A stretch of DNA of 64,000 nt from Betaproteobacteria bacterium (GCA_013289985.1 JABCYW010000004.1:1-64000); one strand, 5' to 3'; shown: positions 9,330 to 17,933, numbered from the stretch's first letter. Program-made: numbers and translations. Notes: generated by a model not told the origin, from the letters alone.

Positions 9330-10108
9330 CGCGGCGCGGCCATCCGCTCGACGAGGAAGCGGCGGATCTCGAGCTGGTTCGCCGGCCAGTGCGTCGGCGC
9401 CTGCGTGGCGTCGCCGCGGCTGGGCAGCCACACGAAGGGCACGGCGCGTTCCTCGATCGCGCCGCCGCCGTGCATGCGGTCGGCGCTCATGCCGTGGTCG
9501 CTGGTGACGACGATGTCGTAGCCGTCGGCCAACCAATGCGGCAGCAGCAGCGCGAGGTTCATGTCCAGCTTGCGCGCCGCCAGGTCGTAGGCCGACGAAC
9601 CGCCGCCGTGCACGTGGCCGGCGTTGTCCAGGCCCATCGGATGCACGAACAGCAGGTCGGGCGCATGGCGCGTGCGCAGGTCTTCCGCGTCGGCCAGCAG
9701 GTGCGAGTCGGGGTACTCGTCCTCGAAGTACCAGCTGCCGGCCACCACGCCGCGGCTCGCGCACGCGGCCGTGCGGTGGCGCGCGGGCGCGAAGCGCTCG
9801 CCCGCGAGCAGCTCCCAGAACCAGTCGTACGCGGCCACGGCGCTGCGGCCGCCGCGCGCGGCCACGTCGTCGAACAGCGTGTCGTCCAGGTGCACGCCCA
9901 CGTGGTCGTTGGACAGGATGCCGTGGTCCACCGGACGCCGCCCGCCGATCACGGTGGCGTACAGCGGGCGCGACAGGCTGGGCAGCTCGCAGGTGAGCGT
10001 GGCCCAGCGCGCGCGGCCGGCCTCCTCCAGCGCGAGGAGATAGCCCATGCAGCGGCGCGCGGTGTCGGCGCGCAGGCCGTCGACGAGGATCACGGCGAGG
10101 CGATTCAT
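9326..10108 (-). CDS. Alkaline-phosphatase-superfamily phosphodiesterase/phosphatase (NPP type)
   Basis: A 260-residue protein of the type I phosphodiesterase/nucleotide pyrophosphatase family (PF01663). Visible metal-site features are ILVDGLRAD at the N-terminus, the nucleophile region SLSRPLYATVIGG, the D/H pair in GLDNAGHVHG, and VTSDHGM. No signal peptide is visible, so it should act in the cytoplasm on what the ABC transporter brings in. The family hydrolyses phosphodiesters, phosphomonoesters or phosphonoacetate-like substrates; which one applies is open. It sits between the binding-protein gene (2-base gap) and the permease gene (4-base overlap). Confidence 0.88.
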   Translation of the reverse strand: MNRLAVILVDGLRADTARRCMGYLLALEEAGRARWATLTCELPSLSRPLYATVIGGRRPVDHGILSNDHVGVHLDDTLFDDVAARGGRSAVAAYDWFWELLAGERFAPARHRTAACASRGVVAGSWYFEDEYPDSHLLADAEDLRTRHAPDLLFVHPMGLDNAGHVHGGGSSAYDLAARKLDMNLALLLPHWLADGYDIVVTSDHGMSADRMHGGGAIEERAVPFVWLPSRGDATQAPTHWPANQLEIRRFLVERMAAPR

Positions 10109-10110
10109 GA

Positions 10111-11163
10111 TCAGGCGTCCATCACGTCGCGCTGCCAGGCGCGTGGCAGCTTCTTGACCTCTTCGCTCCAGACCGCCGGCCGCACCGCGCGCGCCTTCGC
10201 GTACTGCTTGCCGTCGACCAGCTTCCGGCGCACGTCCTCGGGCAGCGCGAGGCTGTCGGCGCGGATCGGGCGCGCGTTGCCGCGTGCGAGCTGGATCTGG
10301 CCGGCGTCGGAGAAGATGTACTCGCGCGCCAGCATCGCGGCGTTGGGATGTGGCGCGTTCCTGTTGATGATGGTGGTGTAGCCGCTGGTGACCGAGCCGT
10401 CGGACGGGATCAGGATCTCGTAGTCGGCCGCGTTGGGAATCTTGTCGCGGTACGACAGCGCGTTGAAGTCCCACATCACGAACACGTCGGCCTCGCCGCG
10501 TTCCATCAGCGCGGGCGACGCGTTGGTCATCACCAGGCGATGCTGCTTCGCGAGCGGCGCGAACGCGGCCAACGCGGGCGCGAGGTGCGTCTCGTCGCCG
10601 CCCAGCGCGATGGCCGCCGACAGCACGCCGGCGTTGGCCTGCGCGGCGCGGCCCACCTCGCCGATCAGCACGCGGGCGTTAGCTTCGAACAGCGCCTTCC
10701 AGCTGCGCGGCACGGCCTTCACGCGCTTCGTGTTCACGGCGAACGCGATGGTGCCGGTGTAGGCGAGGGCCCAGTGGCCGTCGGCGTCCTTGGCCCAGTC
10801 GGGCACCTGCGCCCACGTCGTGGGCTTGTAGGGCTGCGTCACGCCGCGCGCCTTCGCGATGGCGCCGAACTCGAAGCCGACGTCGCCGATGTCCACGCTG
10901 GCATTGGCCTTCTCGGCCTCGATCTTGGCGATCTCCTCGGCGCTGCTCATGTCGGAGTCGACGTGGGCGATGCCGTAGAGCTTGGCCAGGTCGGCCCAGG
11001 TGCCGCGCCAGTTGGCCCAGTCGTCGGGCATGCCCACGCTGGCCAGCTTGCCTTCGGCGCGGGCGAGGCGCTCCAGGTCCTTCAGCGCGGGCTGCGGGCC
11101 TTGCGCGCGAACGGGCAGGGCGGCCGCGGCGAGCAGGGCGGTGGCGTGACGTCGATTGATCAT
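10111..11163 (-). CDS. ABC transporter periplasmic substrate-binding protein
   Basis: A 350-residue periplasmic protein with a short signal peptide (MINRRHATALLAAAALPVRA, cleaved after RAQ or nearby). It has the type 2 periplasmic-binding fold of the Fe3+/spermidine/2-aminoethylphosphonate group. Recognisable segments are SVGMPDDWANW after the signal, an internal WALAYTGTIAFAVN, and the C-terminal domain with SGYTTIINRNAPHPNAAMLAREY. It delivers ligand to the two permeases encoded just downstream. The gap to the upstream TonB receptor gene is 76 bases. The ligand is not evident; an organophosphate or phosphonate is inferred from the phospholipase C and phosphodiesterase in the same operon. 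Confidence 0.9.
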   Translation of the reverse strand: MINRRHATALLAAAALPVRAQGPQPALKDLERLARAEGKLASVGMPDDWANWRGTWADLAKLYGIAHVDSDMSSAEEIAKIEAEKANASVDIGDVGFEFGAIAKARGVTQPYKPTTWAQVPDWAKDADGHWALAYTGTIAFAVNTKRVKAVPRSWKALFEANARVLIGEVGRAAQANAGVLSAAIALGGDETHLAPALAAFAPLAKQHRLVMTNASPALMERGEADVFVMWDFNALSYRDKIPNAADYEILIPSDGSVTSGYTTIINRNAPHPNAAMLAREYIFSDAGQIQLARGNARPIRADSLALPEDVRRKLVDGKQYAKARAVRPAVWSEEVKKLPRAWQRDVMDA

Positions 11164-11239
11164 GGGACGTTTCCTTTCAGGCTGGAATGCACGAGGCGCG
11201 CAGCCCTTGAAGACCGCGCGCCGGAGCGGTTGGAGACGC

Positions 11240-13507
11240 TCAGAACTTCGCGGCGAACGTCAGCGTCCACTCGCGCGGCGCGCCGGGCAGCAGCGTCTGC
11301 GCGGTGCCGCCCGGGTCGCTGTTGACGAAGCCGTTCGAGCCGAGCGTGGAGATGTACTTGCGGTCGGTCAGGTTGGTGACGTTCAGCTGGACGCTGCTCT
11401 GCTTGACCATGCCGAAGGCCGGGAAGCGGTAGCCGGCGCTGGCATTCATCAGCAGGCGCGACGGCACCGACGCGTCGTTGGTGTAGCTGTAGTAGCGCGT
11501 GGACATGAAGTCCGCGCCCAGGTCGCCGAACAGGCTGCCGTTGTCGTAGCCGAGGATGGACTTGAGCATCGTGTCGGGCGCGTCGACCACGTGCTTGCCC
11601 TTGATGTCGACCGGCACGTTGTTGCTGACGACGTTGTCCTGGTACGTCGAACGGCCCTCGCTGAGGCTGTTGGTCCAGGATAGGCCCGGCATCAGGCGGA
11701 ACGACAGCGAGGCCTCCAGGCCGTAGCTGCGCACGCCGCCGACGTTGGACAGCACCGCCGGGTTGCCCACGATGCCGGCGCCTTGCTGCACGGCCAGCAG
11801 GCGGTCGTGGAAGTTGACGAGGTAGGCCGCCAGCGTCGCTTCGTAGAGCTGGTGGTGGGTACGCCAGCCGGCTTCGAAGTCGTCCGAGGTCTCGGGCTTG
11901 AGCGAGCTCTTGATCGCGTTGAAGCCGGCCACGGTGGTGGCGAACGGCGACGTGCCGGTGGCCGAGGCCTGGAACGCGCGCATGTTCTTCGAGTACGAGG
12001 CGAACAGTTCGTCGGTGTTCGACAGCTTGAAGTTCGCGCCGACCTGCGGCAGGAAGTTCTTCTTCGATTCGATGGTGCCAGAGGGCATGGTGCCGATCTG
12101 GGCCGTGCCGTCGGTCGTCACGTGCAGGCCCTTGAAGCCGGCGGTGACGGTCAGCGCGTCGGTGACGTCCCAGTCGTCGGACAGCCAGTACTGGTTGGTC
12201 GTCGTCTTGAACGTGTCCTGCCACTGCGTGAAGAACGGGTTGCTCAGGAAGTTGTACGGCGACGGGAACGACGTGGCCGAGGCGACGGCGTAGAAGCGGC
12301 GCGCCTGGTTGAAGTTGTTGTCTTCGTGCCAGAGGCCGAACTTCAGCGTGTTGGCGCTGAACAGCTCGTAGTCGAAGTTGGCGATCTCGCCACTGCGGCT
12401 GATGTTGTATTCGGTGGTGCGCACCGACACGTTCACGCCGTTGGGCGACGGCACGTAGGGCGTGTACCAGAGGCCCTCTCCCTTGTTGGTGTGGCCGTAC
12501 AGCGTGAGCGCCATGTGCAGCTTGTCCCAGGCGCGCGTCTCGAACGTGCTGCCCATCAGCGTGTCGTCGCGCAGGCCCGATCCGGCGTAGTACGCGTCGT
12601 CGCACTGCGTGACGTACGTGGTGCCGTTGTTGCCGCACAGCGTGTTGGCGGCGTTGACGGCGGCGGCGGTGTTGGGGAAGAAGTTGTCCCACTTGTAGCC
12701 CAGGCGGCCGATCATCTCCTTGGACATGTCCTGGTAGTCGATCTCGCGGCGCTTGGACGTGTTCACGAAGGCGCTCAGGCGGCTCGTGCCCCAGGTCGCG
12801 AGGTAGCCGAGGTTGAACTGCTGCTGGCGCTGGTGGCCTTCGCCCTTCCACTTCTCGGCGTCCTGGTCGGTGAAGCTCAGCGAGATGCGGCCGAAGACCG
12901 AGTCGCCGGTGTCCACGCGGGCGTAGCTGCGGTGCTCGGCGTCGCTGCCCAGGGTCTCGCGGACGTCGAGGCCGAACTTGTCCTCGGGTGCGCGCGAATA
13001 GAACTGGATCGTGCCGCCGAGGTTGCTGGACGACGCGGTGTCCAGCGAGCCCGAGCCTTGCGAGAGGGACGCGTGGCCGACGTTCTCGGACGAGATCGCG
13101 CGGCTGATGTGCAGGCCGTTGAAGTTGCCGTACGACATGTCGCCCAGCGGCACGTTGTCCAGCGTGAAGCCCAGCTGGTTCTGCGAGAACGAGCGCACCG
13201 TGAAGCGCGTCGACCACTCGTAGTTGCCCAGCGGGTCGGCCGACTGGAAGTTCACGCCCGGCAGGCGCGACACGGTCACCAGCGGGCTGGTGCCGGCGGG
13301 CGCTTCGGTGAACTCCTTGGCGTCCAGGCCCAGGACCGAGCGCACCTGGCCGCGGCCCTGGGCGATGGTCACGGTCTGGGTGTCGCCCGATGCGGAGGCG
13401 GCGGCGGCGGGGGCCGCGATGGCGGCCACGGTCTGGGCCTGGGCCGTGGCGGCGCAGGCGAGCGCGGCGGCGGTCGCCAGCGCGGAAAGGGTGTGGATGC
13501 GAGCCAT
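11240..13507 (-). CDS. TonB-dependent outer-membrane receptor
   Basis: A 755-residue protein with a signal peptide (MARIHTLSALATAAALACAA, ending near AQAQ), an Ala-rich linker and a plug domain (VTVSRLPGVNFQSADPLGN). A 22-strand-type barrel follows, ending in the outer-membrane signature LTFAAKF with terminal Phe. It imports a ligand across the outer membrane using TonB energy. The start at 13507 has a GAAGG ribosome site at proper spacing; the earlier in-frame Met at 13642 lacks a signal-like start. It is the first gene of the seven-gene importer operon, whose upstream region carries decamer repeats. Confidence 0.93.
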   Translation of the reverse strand: MARIHTLSALATAAALACAATAQAQTVAAIAAPAAAASASGDTQTVTIAQGRGQVRSVLGLDAKEFTEAPAGTSPLVTVSRLPGVNFQSADPLGNYEWSTRFTVRSFSQNQLGFTLDNVPLGDMSYGNFNGLHISRAISSENVGHASLSQGSGSLDTASSSNLGGTIQFYSRAPEDKFGLDVRETLGSDAEHRSYARVDTGDSVFGRISLSFTDQDAEKWKGEGHQRQQQFNLGYLATWGTSRLSAFVNTSKRREIDYQDMSKEMIGRLGYKWDNFFPNTAAAVNAANTLCGNNGTTYVTQCDDAYYAGSGLRDDTLMGSTFETRAWDKLHMALTLYGHTNKGEGLWYTPYVPSPNGVNVSVRTTEYNISRSGEIANFDYELFSANTLKFGLWHEDNNFNQARRFYAVASATSFPSPYNFLSNPFFTQWQDTFKTTTNQYWLSDDWDVTDALTVTAGFKGLHVTTDGTAQIGTMPSGTIESKKNFLPQVGANFKLSNTDELFASYSKNMRAFQASATGTSPFATTVAGFNAIKSSLKPETSDDFEAGWRTHHQLYEATLAAYLVNFHDRLLAVQQGAGIVGNPAVLSNVGGVRSYGLEASLSFRLMPGLSWTNSLSEGRSTYQDNVVSNNVPVDIKGKHVVDAPDTMLKSILGYDNGSLFGDLGADFMSTRYYSYTNDASVPSRLLMNASAGYRFPAFGMVKQSSVQLNVTNLTDRKYISTLGSNGFVNSDPGGTAQTLLPGAPREWTLTFAAKF

Positions 13508-13576
13508 GGGGAACCTTCGTGATGGTGGGAAACGGGGCGCTGCTCGGCAGCGCGACGTCGCCACTATCTCGACGGT

Positions 13577-13616
13577 TGATGACAAAACAACTAAATCCAA
13601 CAGAAAACAACAGAAA
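13577..13616 (-). promoter_or_regulatory. Tandem decamer repeats, candidate DeoR-type operator
   Basis: Read on the minus strand, this AT-rich segment is four phased 10-mers: TTTCTGTTGT, TTTCTGTTGG, ATTTAGTTGT, TTTGTCATCA. The first two differ by one base; the third and fourth are degenerate. The 10-bp period puts each copy on one face of the helix. It lies between the divergent TonB receptor and DeoR-type regulator genes, 70-109 bases upstream of the receptor start, and is the likeliest binding site for the regulator. Confidence 0.5.
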
Positions 13617-13750
13617 CCCAACTGCGACGCAAGGAAATCCACGTGCTGTCACAGTCGAAAGGCATCTTGCGTGCTGGTTTTCGTGGGGAATCCTGCGGAT
13701 GATCCACGCAAACAATGACGAAACGTCGAGCGCCAGGAGACTTGAGATCC

Positions 13751-14542
13751 ATGTGGGCCCATGAGAGACACTCCCGTATCGTTGCGCTGCTCAACGAACG
13801 GCAGCGTTTGACGACAGAGACCTTTTCCGCCGAACTGGGCGTCTCCAAGGAGACCATCCGGCGCGACCTGATCGAGCTGGAGCTGTCCGGCAAGCTGAGC
13901 CGGGTGCACGGCGGCGCGATTCCCCAGAGCGTGCCCGTCGAGCCGAGCTACGGCGAGCGCGAGGTGCTGCATCGCCTCGAGAAGCACGCCATCGCGCGCG
14001 CCGCGGCCACGCTGATCGAGGCCGGCATGTCGTGCTTCATCGACGCCGGCTCCACCACCCAGGCGCTGGCGCAGGCGCTGCTGGCGCGCCAGGACATCCA
14101 GATCATCACGAACTCGGTGCGCATCGCCTCCGACCTGGCCGGCAACGCCCGGCTCGACGTGGTGCTGCTGGGCGGGCGCATCGCGCAGGAGCTGCCGGCC
14201 ACCTACGGCGACCAGACGGTGGCCGAGATCGGCCGCTACCACCTGGACCTGGCCATCGTCTCGCCGGTGGGCATCGACGCCCGCGCCGGCGCGATGGACT
14301 ACCTGTGGCACGAGGCCGCCGTCGCCCGGGCGATGCTGGAGCACGCGCGCCGGCGCGTCGTGCTGGCCGACCGCAGCAAGCTGGGCCGGACCAGCCGCAT
14401 GCAGATCTGCGCGACCAGCGCCGTGGACGTGCTGGTGACCGATGCCCCGGGCGGCGACAAGAGCGTGCGCCAGCTCCAGGCCGGTGGCGTCAAGGACGTG
14501 CTGCACGCCGAGCCGCCGGCCGCGGCGCCAGCCCGGCCGTAA
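13751..14542 (+). CDS. DeoR/GlpR-family transcriptional regulator
   Basis: A 263-residue cytoplasmic regulator. The N-terminal DeoR winged helix-turn-helix has ERHSRIVALLNERQRL, then SAELGVSKETIRRDLIELE at 27-45 and RVHGGA. A sugar-phosphate-isomerase-like effector domain follows, with IEAGMSCFIDAGSTTQALA, ITNSVRIA, LLGGR and LADRSKLGR. Family members usually repress and release DNA on binding a phosphorylated metabolite. The start MWAHERHSR at 13751 is chosen to match the usual family N-terminus; an ATG at 13715 would add 12 residues but has no ribosome site. It is divergent from the phospholipase/importer operon and is its likely regulator. Confidence 0.92.
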   Translation: MWAHERHSRIVALLNERQRLTTETFSAELGVSKETIRRDLIELELSGKLSRVHGGAIPQSVPVEPSYGEREVLHRLEKHAIARAAATLIEAGMSCFIDAGSTTQALAQALLARQDIQIITNSVRIASDLAGNARLDVVLLGGRIAQELPATYGDQTVAEIGRYHLDLAIVSPVGIDARAGAMDYLWHEAAVARAMLEHARRRVVLADRSKLGRTSRMQICATSAVDVLVTDAPGGDKSVRQLQAGGVKDVLHAEPPAAAPARP

Positions 14543-14665
14543 CGATGCCTTGCAATTTCATACCTCTCCCGGGTTCACTGGACCGCGAGAATGACGATGA
14601 ATCGAGGAAGGCGGTCCTCCCGCCCCGATGCCTCCCTTGATGTTGTATCGTTGCAATCGGCCTGC

Positions 14666-15319
14666 ATGACACCGCACACCACCAGCCTCAGCATGCTCCC
14701 CTCCCGCATGGCTCCGAGCAAGTCTTCTCCTCCGCCCGCCAGTGGCGTCTTCGTACGCCTTCGCAGCCTGTTGACGCAGCCGATCCGGCTCGAGCGCCGG
14801 GGCTTCGACTGGCATTTCGTGCTGGGGCCGCCGCAACGCAAGGCCGGCGTCCACGCCGCCGGCGACGCGGCGCCGCGCCGCAAGACCCGGGGCGAGCTGC
14901 CCTCGATGACGGCCGCCGAGGTTTCCGAGGTGTGCGCGAACCTGCGCGGGATGCTGGGCGGCGAGGTCGGCCGCCACCCGCGCCTGCCGTCGCTCGCCTT
15001 GCTCGAGCGCGCCCTGATGAAGAACGGCGAACACGGCATCGACGACGTGCCCGCCGCCGTGCTGCGCCATGCCGCCCAGGCGCTGGACGCGTTCGACCTC
15101 GATGGCTACGGCCCTGGCCTGGTGCTGCTGCGCCGCCGCGTCGAGCAGGTGCTGCGCCGCCGCCACGGCGATCGCCATACCCATGCCGGGCATTCGCAGC
15201 CCGACGCGCGCACCGAGAAGCTCGCGGCCGCGATGGCCCCGGGCGCGCTGAAGGACTTCTCGGACAGCCTGACCGAGTTCATCAGCATCGACGGGATGTT
15301 CGGCGACCAGAAGCGCTGA
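14666..15319 (+). CDS. Hypothetical protein
   Basis: A 217-residue protein I do not recognise. The N-terminal ~30 residues are Ser/Pro-rich. A more ordered part follows, with a basic FVRLRSLLTQPIRLERRGFD segment, helical stretches, a His-rich patch (RRHGDRHTHAGH), and an acidic C-terminus (LKDFSDSLTEFISIDGMFG). There is no signal peptide or TM helix. The start is uncertain: ATGs at 14591, 14597, 14666, 14693 and 14708 all lack a good ribosome site. Codon use is normal for this genome. It ends 20 bases before a bidirectional hairpin terminator shared with the convergent HU-type gene. Confidence 0.7.
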   Translation: MTPHTTSLSMLPSRMAPSKSSPPPASGVFVRLRSLLTQPIRLERRGFDWHFVLGPPQRKAGVHAAGDAAPRRKTRGELPSMTAAEVSEVCANLRGMLGGEVGRHPRLPSLALLERALMKNGEHGIDDVPAAVLRHAAQALDAFDLDGYGPGLVLLRRRVEQVLRRRHGDRHTHAGHSQPDARTEKLAAAMAPGALKDFSDSLTEFISIDGMFGDQKR

Positions 15320-15339
15320 GCCGCGCGTCCGCCCAACGA

Positions 15340-15364
15340 AAAGAGCCGCATGTCGCGGCTCTTT
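15340..15364. terminator. Bidirectional hairpin terminator
   Basis: A 10-bp perfect stem (15340-15349 with 15355-15364, AAAGAGCCGC paired with GCGGCTCTTT) encloses a 5-base loop between two convergent genes. The flanking A run (15339-15342) gives a T run on the minus strand, and the plus strand ends in CTTT. It probably serves both genes. Confidence 0.8.
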
Positions 15365-15404
15365 GCATTTGGGGCGGGCAACGCGCCCGCCTGGAAACAG
15401 CGCT

Positions 15405-15902
15405 TTAGAGCGCGGCGTCCTTCAGCTTCTTCAGCGCGCGCGTCTTGATCTTCACGGTCGCGGGCTTGGCAGCGAACATGCGCTCGACGCCGGTGAACGG
15501 GTCCTTGCCCATGCGCTTCTTCTTGGCCGGCACGTTGTGCACGACGACCTTGAGCAGGCCCGGCAGCGTGAAGGAGCCGAGGCCCTTCTTGTTGACCGAT
15601 GCCAGGATGGCGCCTTCGAGGGCGGCCAGCACCGACTTGACCGACTTCGCGTCGACGCCCGATTGCTCGGCGACGTGGGCCGCGAGGCTGGACTTGTTGA
15701 ACGCCGTCTTCAGCGGCTTGAGCGCGGCCGGAGCGGCCTTCGCGACCTTGGCCGGGGCGGCCTTGGCGGCCTTCACGGCCTTCGCCGGAGCAGCCTTCAC
15801 GGCCTTGGCGGGAGCGGCCTTCGCCTTGGTGGTCTTGGCCGGCGCAGCGACCTTGACGGCCTTCTTGACGACGGGAGCGGGGGTCTTCTTAGCAGTTGCC
15901 AT
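15405..15902 (-). CDS. HU-family DNA-binding protein with histone H1-like Lys/Ala-rich N-terminal tail
   Basis: A 165-residue nucleoid protein. Residues 1 to about 65 are low-complexity Lys/Ala/Pro repeats (PAKAVKAA, APAKVAKAA) resembling eukaryotic histone H1 tails and bacterial H1-like proteins. Residues about 68-155 form an HU/IHF-type domain, recognisable by ALEGAILASVNKKGLGSFTLPGLLKV and the DNA-arm region KDPFTGVERMFAAKPATVKIK. It should bind and compact DNA. An AGAAGAGAA ribosome site precedes the start. Fused tail-plus-HU proteins are common in Burkholderiales. Confidence 0.88.
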   Translation of the reverse strand: MATAKKTPAPVVKKAVKVAAPAKTTKAKAAPAKAVKAAPAKAVKAAKAAPAKVAKAAPAALKPLKTAFNKSSLAAHVAEQSGVDAKSVKSVLAALEGAILASVNKKGLGSFTLPGLLKVVVHNVPAKKKRMGKDPFTGVERMFAAKPATVKIKTRALKKLKDAAL

Positions 15903-15980
15903 GAGTTCTCTTCTACTGGAGTGACGATGCGCCGGCGAATGCCGGAGCGGCGCGATTGTAGGTGAGAGCCGCGAAGACAC

Positions 15981-16005
15981 GCGTCGGAACCGGCGTTTCC
16001 GACGC
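15981..16005 (-). terminator. Hairpin after the DUF2783 gene, possible terminator
   Basis: A 9-bp perfect inverted repeat (15981-15989 with 15997-16005) with a 7-base loop. It lies 32 bases past the stop of the minus-strand DUF2783 gene. No T run follows, so intrinsic termination is doubtful. Confidence 0.35.
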
Positions 16006-16036
16006 TGCGCCAGCGGGATCGATACCCAGTACCGTA

Positions 16037-16249
16037 TCAAGGCGCGAGGCTCGGTCGAAGGGCCTCCGCGCGGGCCGCCAGCAGCGCCTGGCGCAGGACG
16101 TCGAGCGAGCCGATGTGGTTGGCGAGCAGCAGCACGAGACGCGCGTTCAGCGCGTGGCTCTCGGCCGTCGGCAGGTCGCGATGCGCGTCGATCAACGCTT
16201 CGTAGAAATCGTCGGGTGCATCCAGGTGCGGCGAGGTGATCAGTGGCAT
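16037..16249 (-). CDS. DUF2783 domain-containing small protein
   Basis: A 70-residue protein matching the small DUF2783 family as I know it (LDAPDDFYEALIDAHRDLP, then ALNARLVLLLANHIGSLDVLRQAL). The function is unknown. It follows an FAD monooxygenase gene by 10 bases, an arrangement I recognise from other proteobacteria, which suggests a partner role. An apparent longer start at 16267 is a TTG overlapping the monooxygenase stop. ATG at 16249, preceded by GAGG, is preferred. Confidence 0.8.
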   Translation of the reverse strand: MPLITSPHLDAPDDFYEALIDAHRDLPTAESHALNARLVLLLANHIGSLDVLRQALLAARAEALRPSLAP

Positions 16250-16259
16250 GGGGGTGTCC

Positions 16260-17933
16260 TCAGGCAATGGCCGATGCGCGGCGGATCGCGCGCCCGACGA
16301 GATCGGCGTCGGCCGCGCGCCAGCGAGCGCAGACGTGCTGGTCCGGACGCAGCAGGTAGACGGTGCCTGGCTGCAGGTCGTAGCGCCGGGCGAGCAGGCC
16401 GGCGGGATCGCGCAGGTCCGCGCCGTCGACCTGCACGGTGAGCACCTTCACGTCGAACCCGTGGCCGTCGAGCCGCGCCAGGTCGCCGGCTTGCGGCCTG
16501 GCGACGATCAAGTTGAAGCCCTGCCCCAGTTGCTGGAGCAGCCATGCGGAGCGGCCATCGCGGAGCTCGACCGGCGCGTCCGCGGCCGGCGCGCCAGGCA
16601 CCATCGGGCCCTGGAAGTCGTCGCTGTCGGGCGTGTTGAGCGCCGAGCCATGCAGCGTCGACGGCACCGAGAGCCGGCCGCTGTTGACGAGCGTGCGTGC
16701 GAAGGGCTGCGTCCTGGCGAGCGTGAGCACGGCGTCCCGGAACAGGCGGCTGATGTCGCTCTTCGGCGTGATGAAGTCGGTGGCCCGCGTCGAATGGCGG
16801 ATGTTCTCGTCGGCCGCGTATTCGCGCTCCGCGGCGTAGGTGTCGAGCAATGCGTCGGGCGCGCCGCTCCGAAGGACGGCGGCGAGCTTCCAGGCCAGGT
16901 TGTCCGCGTCCTGCACGCCCGAGTTGGCGCCACGCGCGCCGAACGGCGAGACCCCGTGCGCGGCGTCGCCGGCAAAGAGGATGCGGCCGTGCCGGAAGTC
17001 GTCCATGCGCTGGCACGAGAACGTGTAGACGCTGGCCCATTCCAGCTCGAATTCGACGTCCTTCATCGCGGAGTGCGCGAGCAGCGCCTTCACGCGCGGC
17101 AGGATTCTTTCCGGCTTCTTCTCCTCTTCCGGGTCGGCGTCCCAACCCAGCTGGAAATCGATGCGCCAGACGCCGTCCGGCTGGCGGTGCAGCAGCACGC
17201 TCTGGCCGGGATGGAATTCCGGGTCGAACCAGAACCAGCGTTCCGCGGACGCCTCATGCTTCATGCGGACGTCGGCGATCAGGAAGCGATCGCGGAACGT
17301 CCGCCCCTTCGACTCCAGCCCGAGCGCGCGCCGGAGCGTGGATCGACTGCCGTCGCATGCGGCCACGTAGCCGGCGGCGAGCCGGTAAGGGCCATCGGGC
17401 GTCTCGATGGTGAGCAGGACATGATCGTCGTGCTGCTCCACGCCGGTGACCGCGTTCCGCCATCGAACGTCGATCAGGGACAGCTCCGCCGCCCTCTCGG
17501 CCAGGAACCCTTCGACGTAGTACTGCTGCAGGTTGACGAAGGCCGGACGGGCATGGCCTTCCTCCGGCAGCAGGTCGAAGCTGTAGACCTGCTCGTTGCG
17601 GAAGAAGACCTTGCCGAGGTTCCAGGACACCCCTTTGCCGGCCATCCGATCGCCGCAACCCAGCCGGTCGAAGATCTCCAGCGTGCGCTTGGCGAAGCAG
17701 ATGGCGCGCGAGCCGGTCGACAGGGTGTCGTCGTTGTCCAGCAGGACGACCGGGACGCCGCGCTGGGCCAGGTCGATGGCCAGCGACAGTCCCACGGGGC
17801 CGGCGCCGACGATCGCCACGGGCCGGCGCACCGGCTCGGGCGCCGCCTGGTCGGCGCTGCGCGCGTAGTCGAACACCAGCTTCCGGTAGTCGACCGCGGC
17901 GCCCTTGTGACGGGCGAGTTCGTTCAATCGCAT
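16260..17933 (-). CDS. FAD-dependent aromatic-ring monooxygenase (MhpA/PheA/TfdB-like)
   Basis: A 557-residue class A flavoprotein monooxygenase. The Rossmann fingerprint GAGPVG is at 43-48, a DG motif (ACDGSRSTLRRAL) near 192-204, and the second FAD motif GDAAHGVSPFGARGANSG near 322-339. A C-terminal thioredoxin-like domain is seen in phenol and 3-(3-hydroxyphenyl)propionate hydroxylases. It would use NAD(P)H and O2 to hydroxylate an aromatic or quinone-like substrate, which is not identifiable. It lies in one minus-strand unit with an MBL-fold gene upstream (46-base gap) and DUF2783 downstream. Confidence 0.9.
   Translation of the reverse strand: MRLNELARHKGAAVDYRKLVFDYARSADQAAPEPVRRPVAIVGAGPVGLSLAIDLAQRGVPVVLLDNDDTLSTGSRAICFAKRTLEIFDRLGCGDRMAGKGVSWNLGKVFFRNEQVYSFDLLPEEGHARPAFVNLQQYYVEGFLAERAAELSLIDVRWRNAVTGVEQHDDHVLLTIETPDGPYRLAAGYVAACDGSRSTLRRALGLESKGRTFRDRFLIADVRMKHEASAERWFWFDPEFHPGQSVLLHRQPDGVWRIDFQLGWDADPEEEKKPERILPRVKALLAHSAMKDVEFELEWASVYTFSCQRMDDFRHGRILFAGDAAHGVSPFGARGANSGVQDADNLAWKLAAVLRSGAPDALLDTYAAEREYAADENIRHSTRATDFITPKSDISRLFRDAVLTLARTQPFARTLVNSGRLSVPSTLHGSALNTPDSDDFQGPMVPGAPAADAPVELRDGRSAWLLQQLGQGFNLIVARPQAGDLARLDGHGFDVKVLTVQVDGADLRDPAGLLARRYDLQPGTVYLLRPDQHVCARWRAADADLVGRAIRRASAIA

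Noticed and set aside
13655..13675. Pho-box-like CTGTCAC before the DeoR gene
   Set aside because: Only one half resembles the CTGTCAT repeat; the second half is missing at the 11-base spacing.
16250..16267. Longer start for the DUF2783 protein
   Set aside because: It needs a TTG overlapping the monooxygenase stop; ATG at 16249 has a proper ribosome site.
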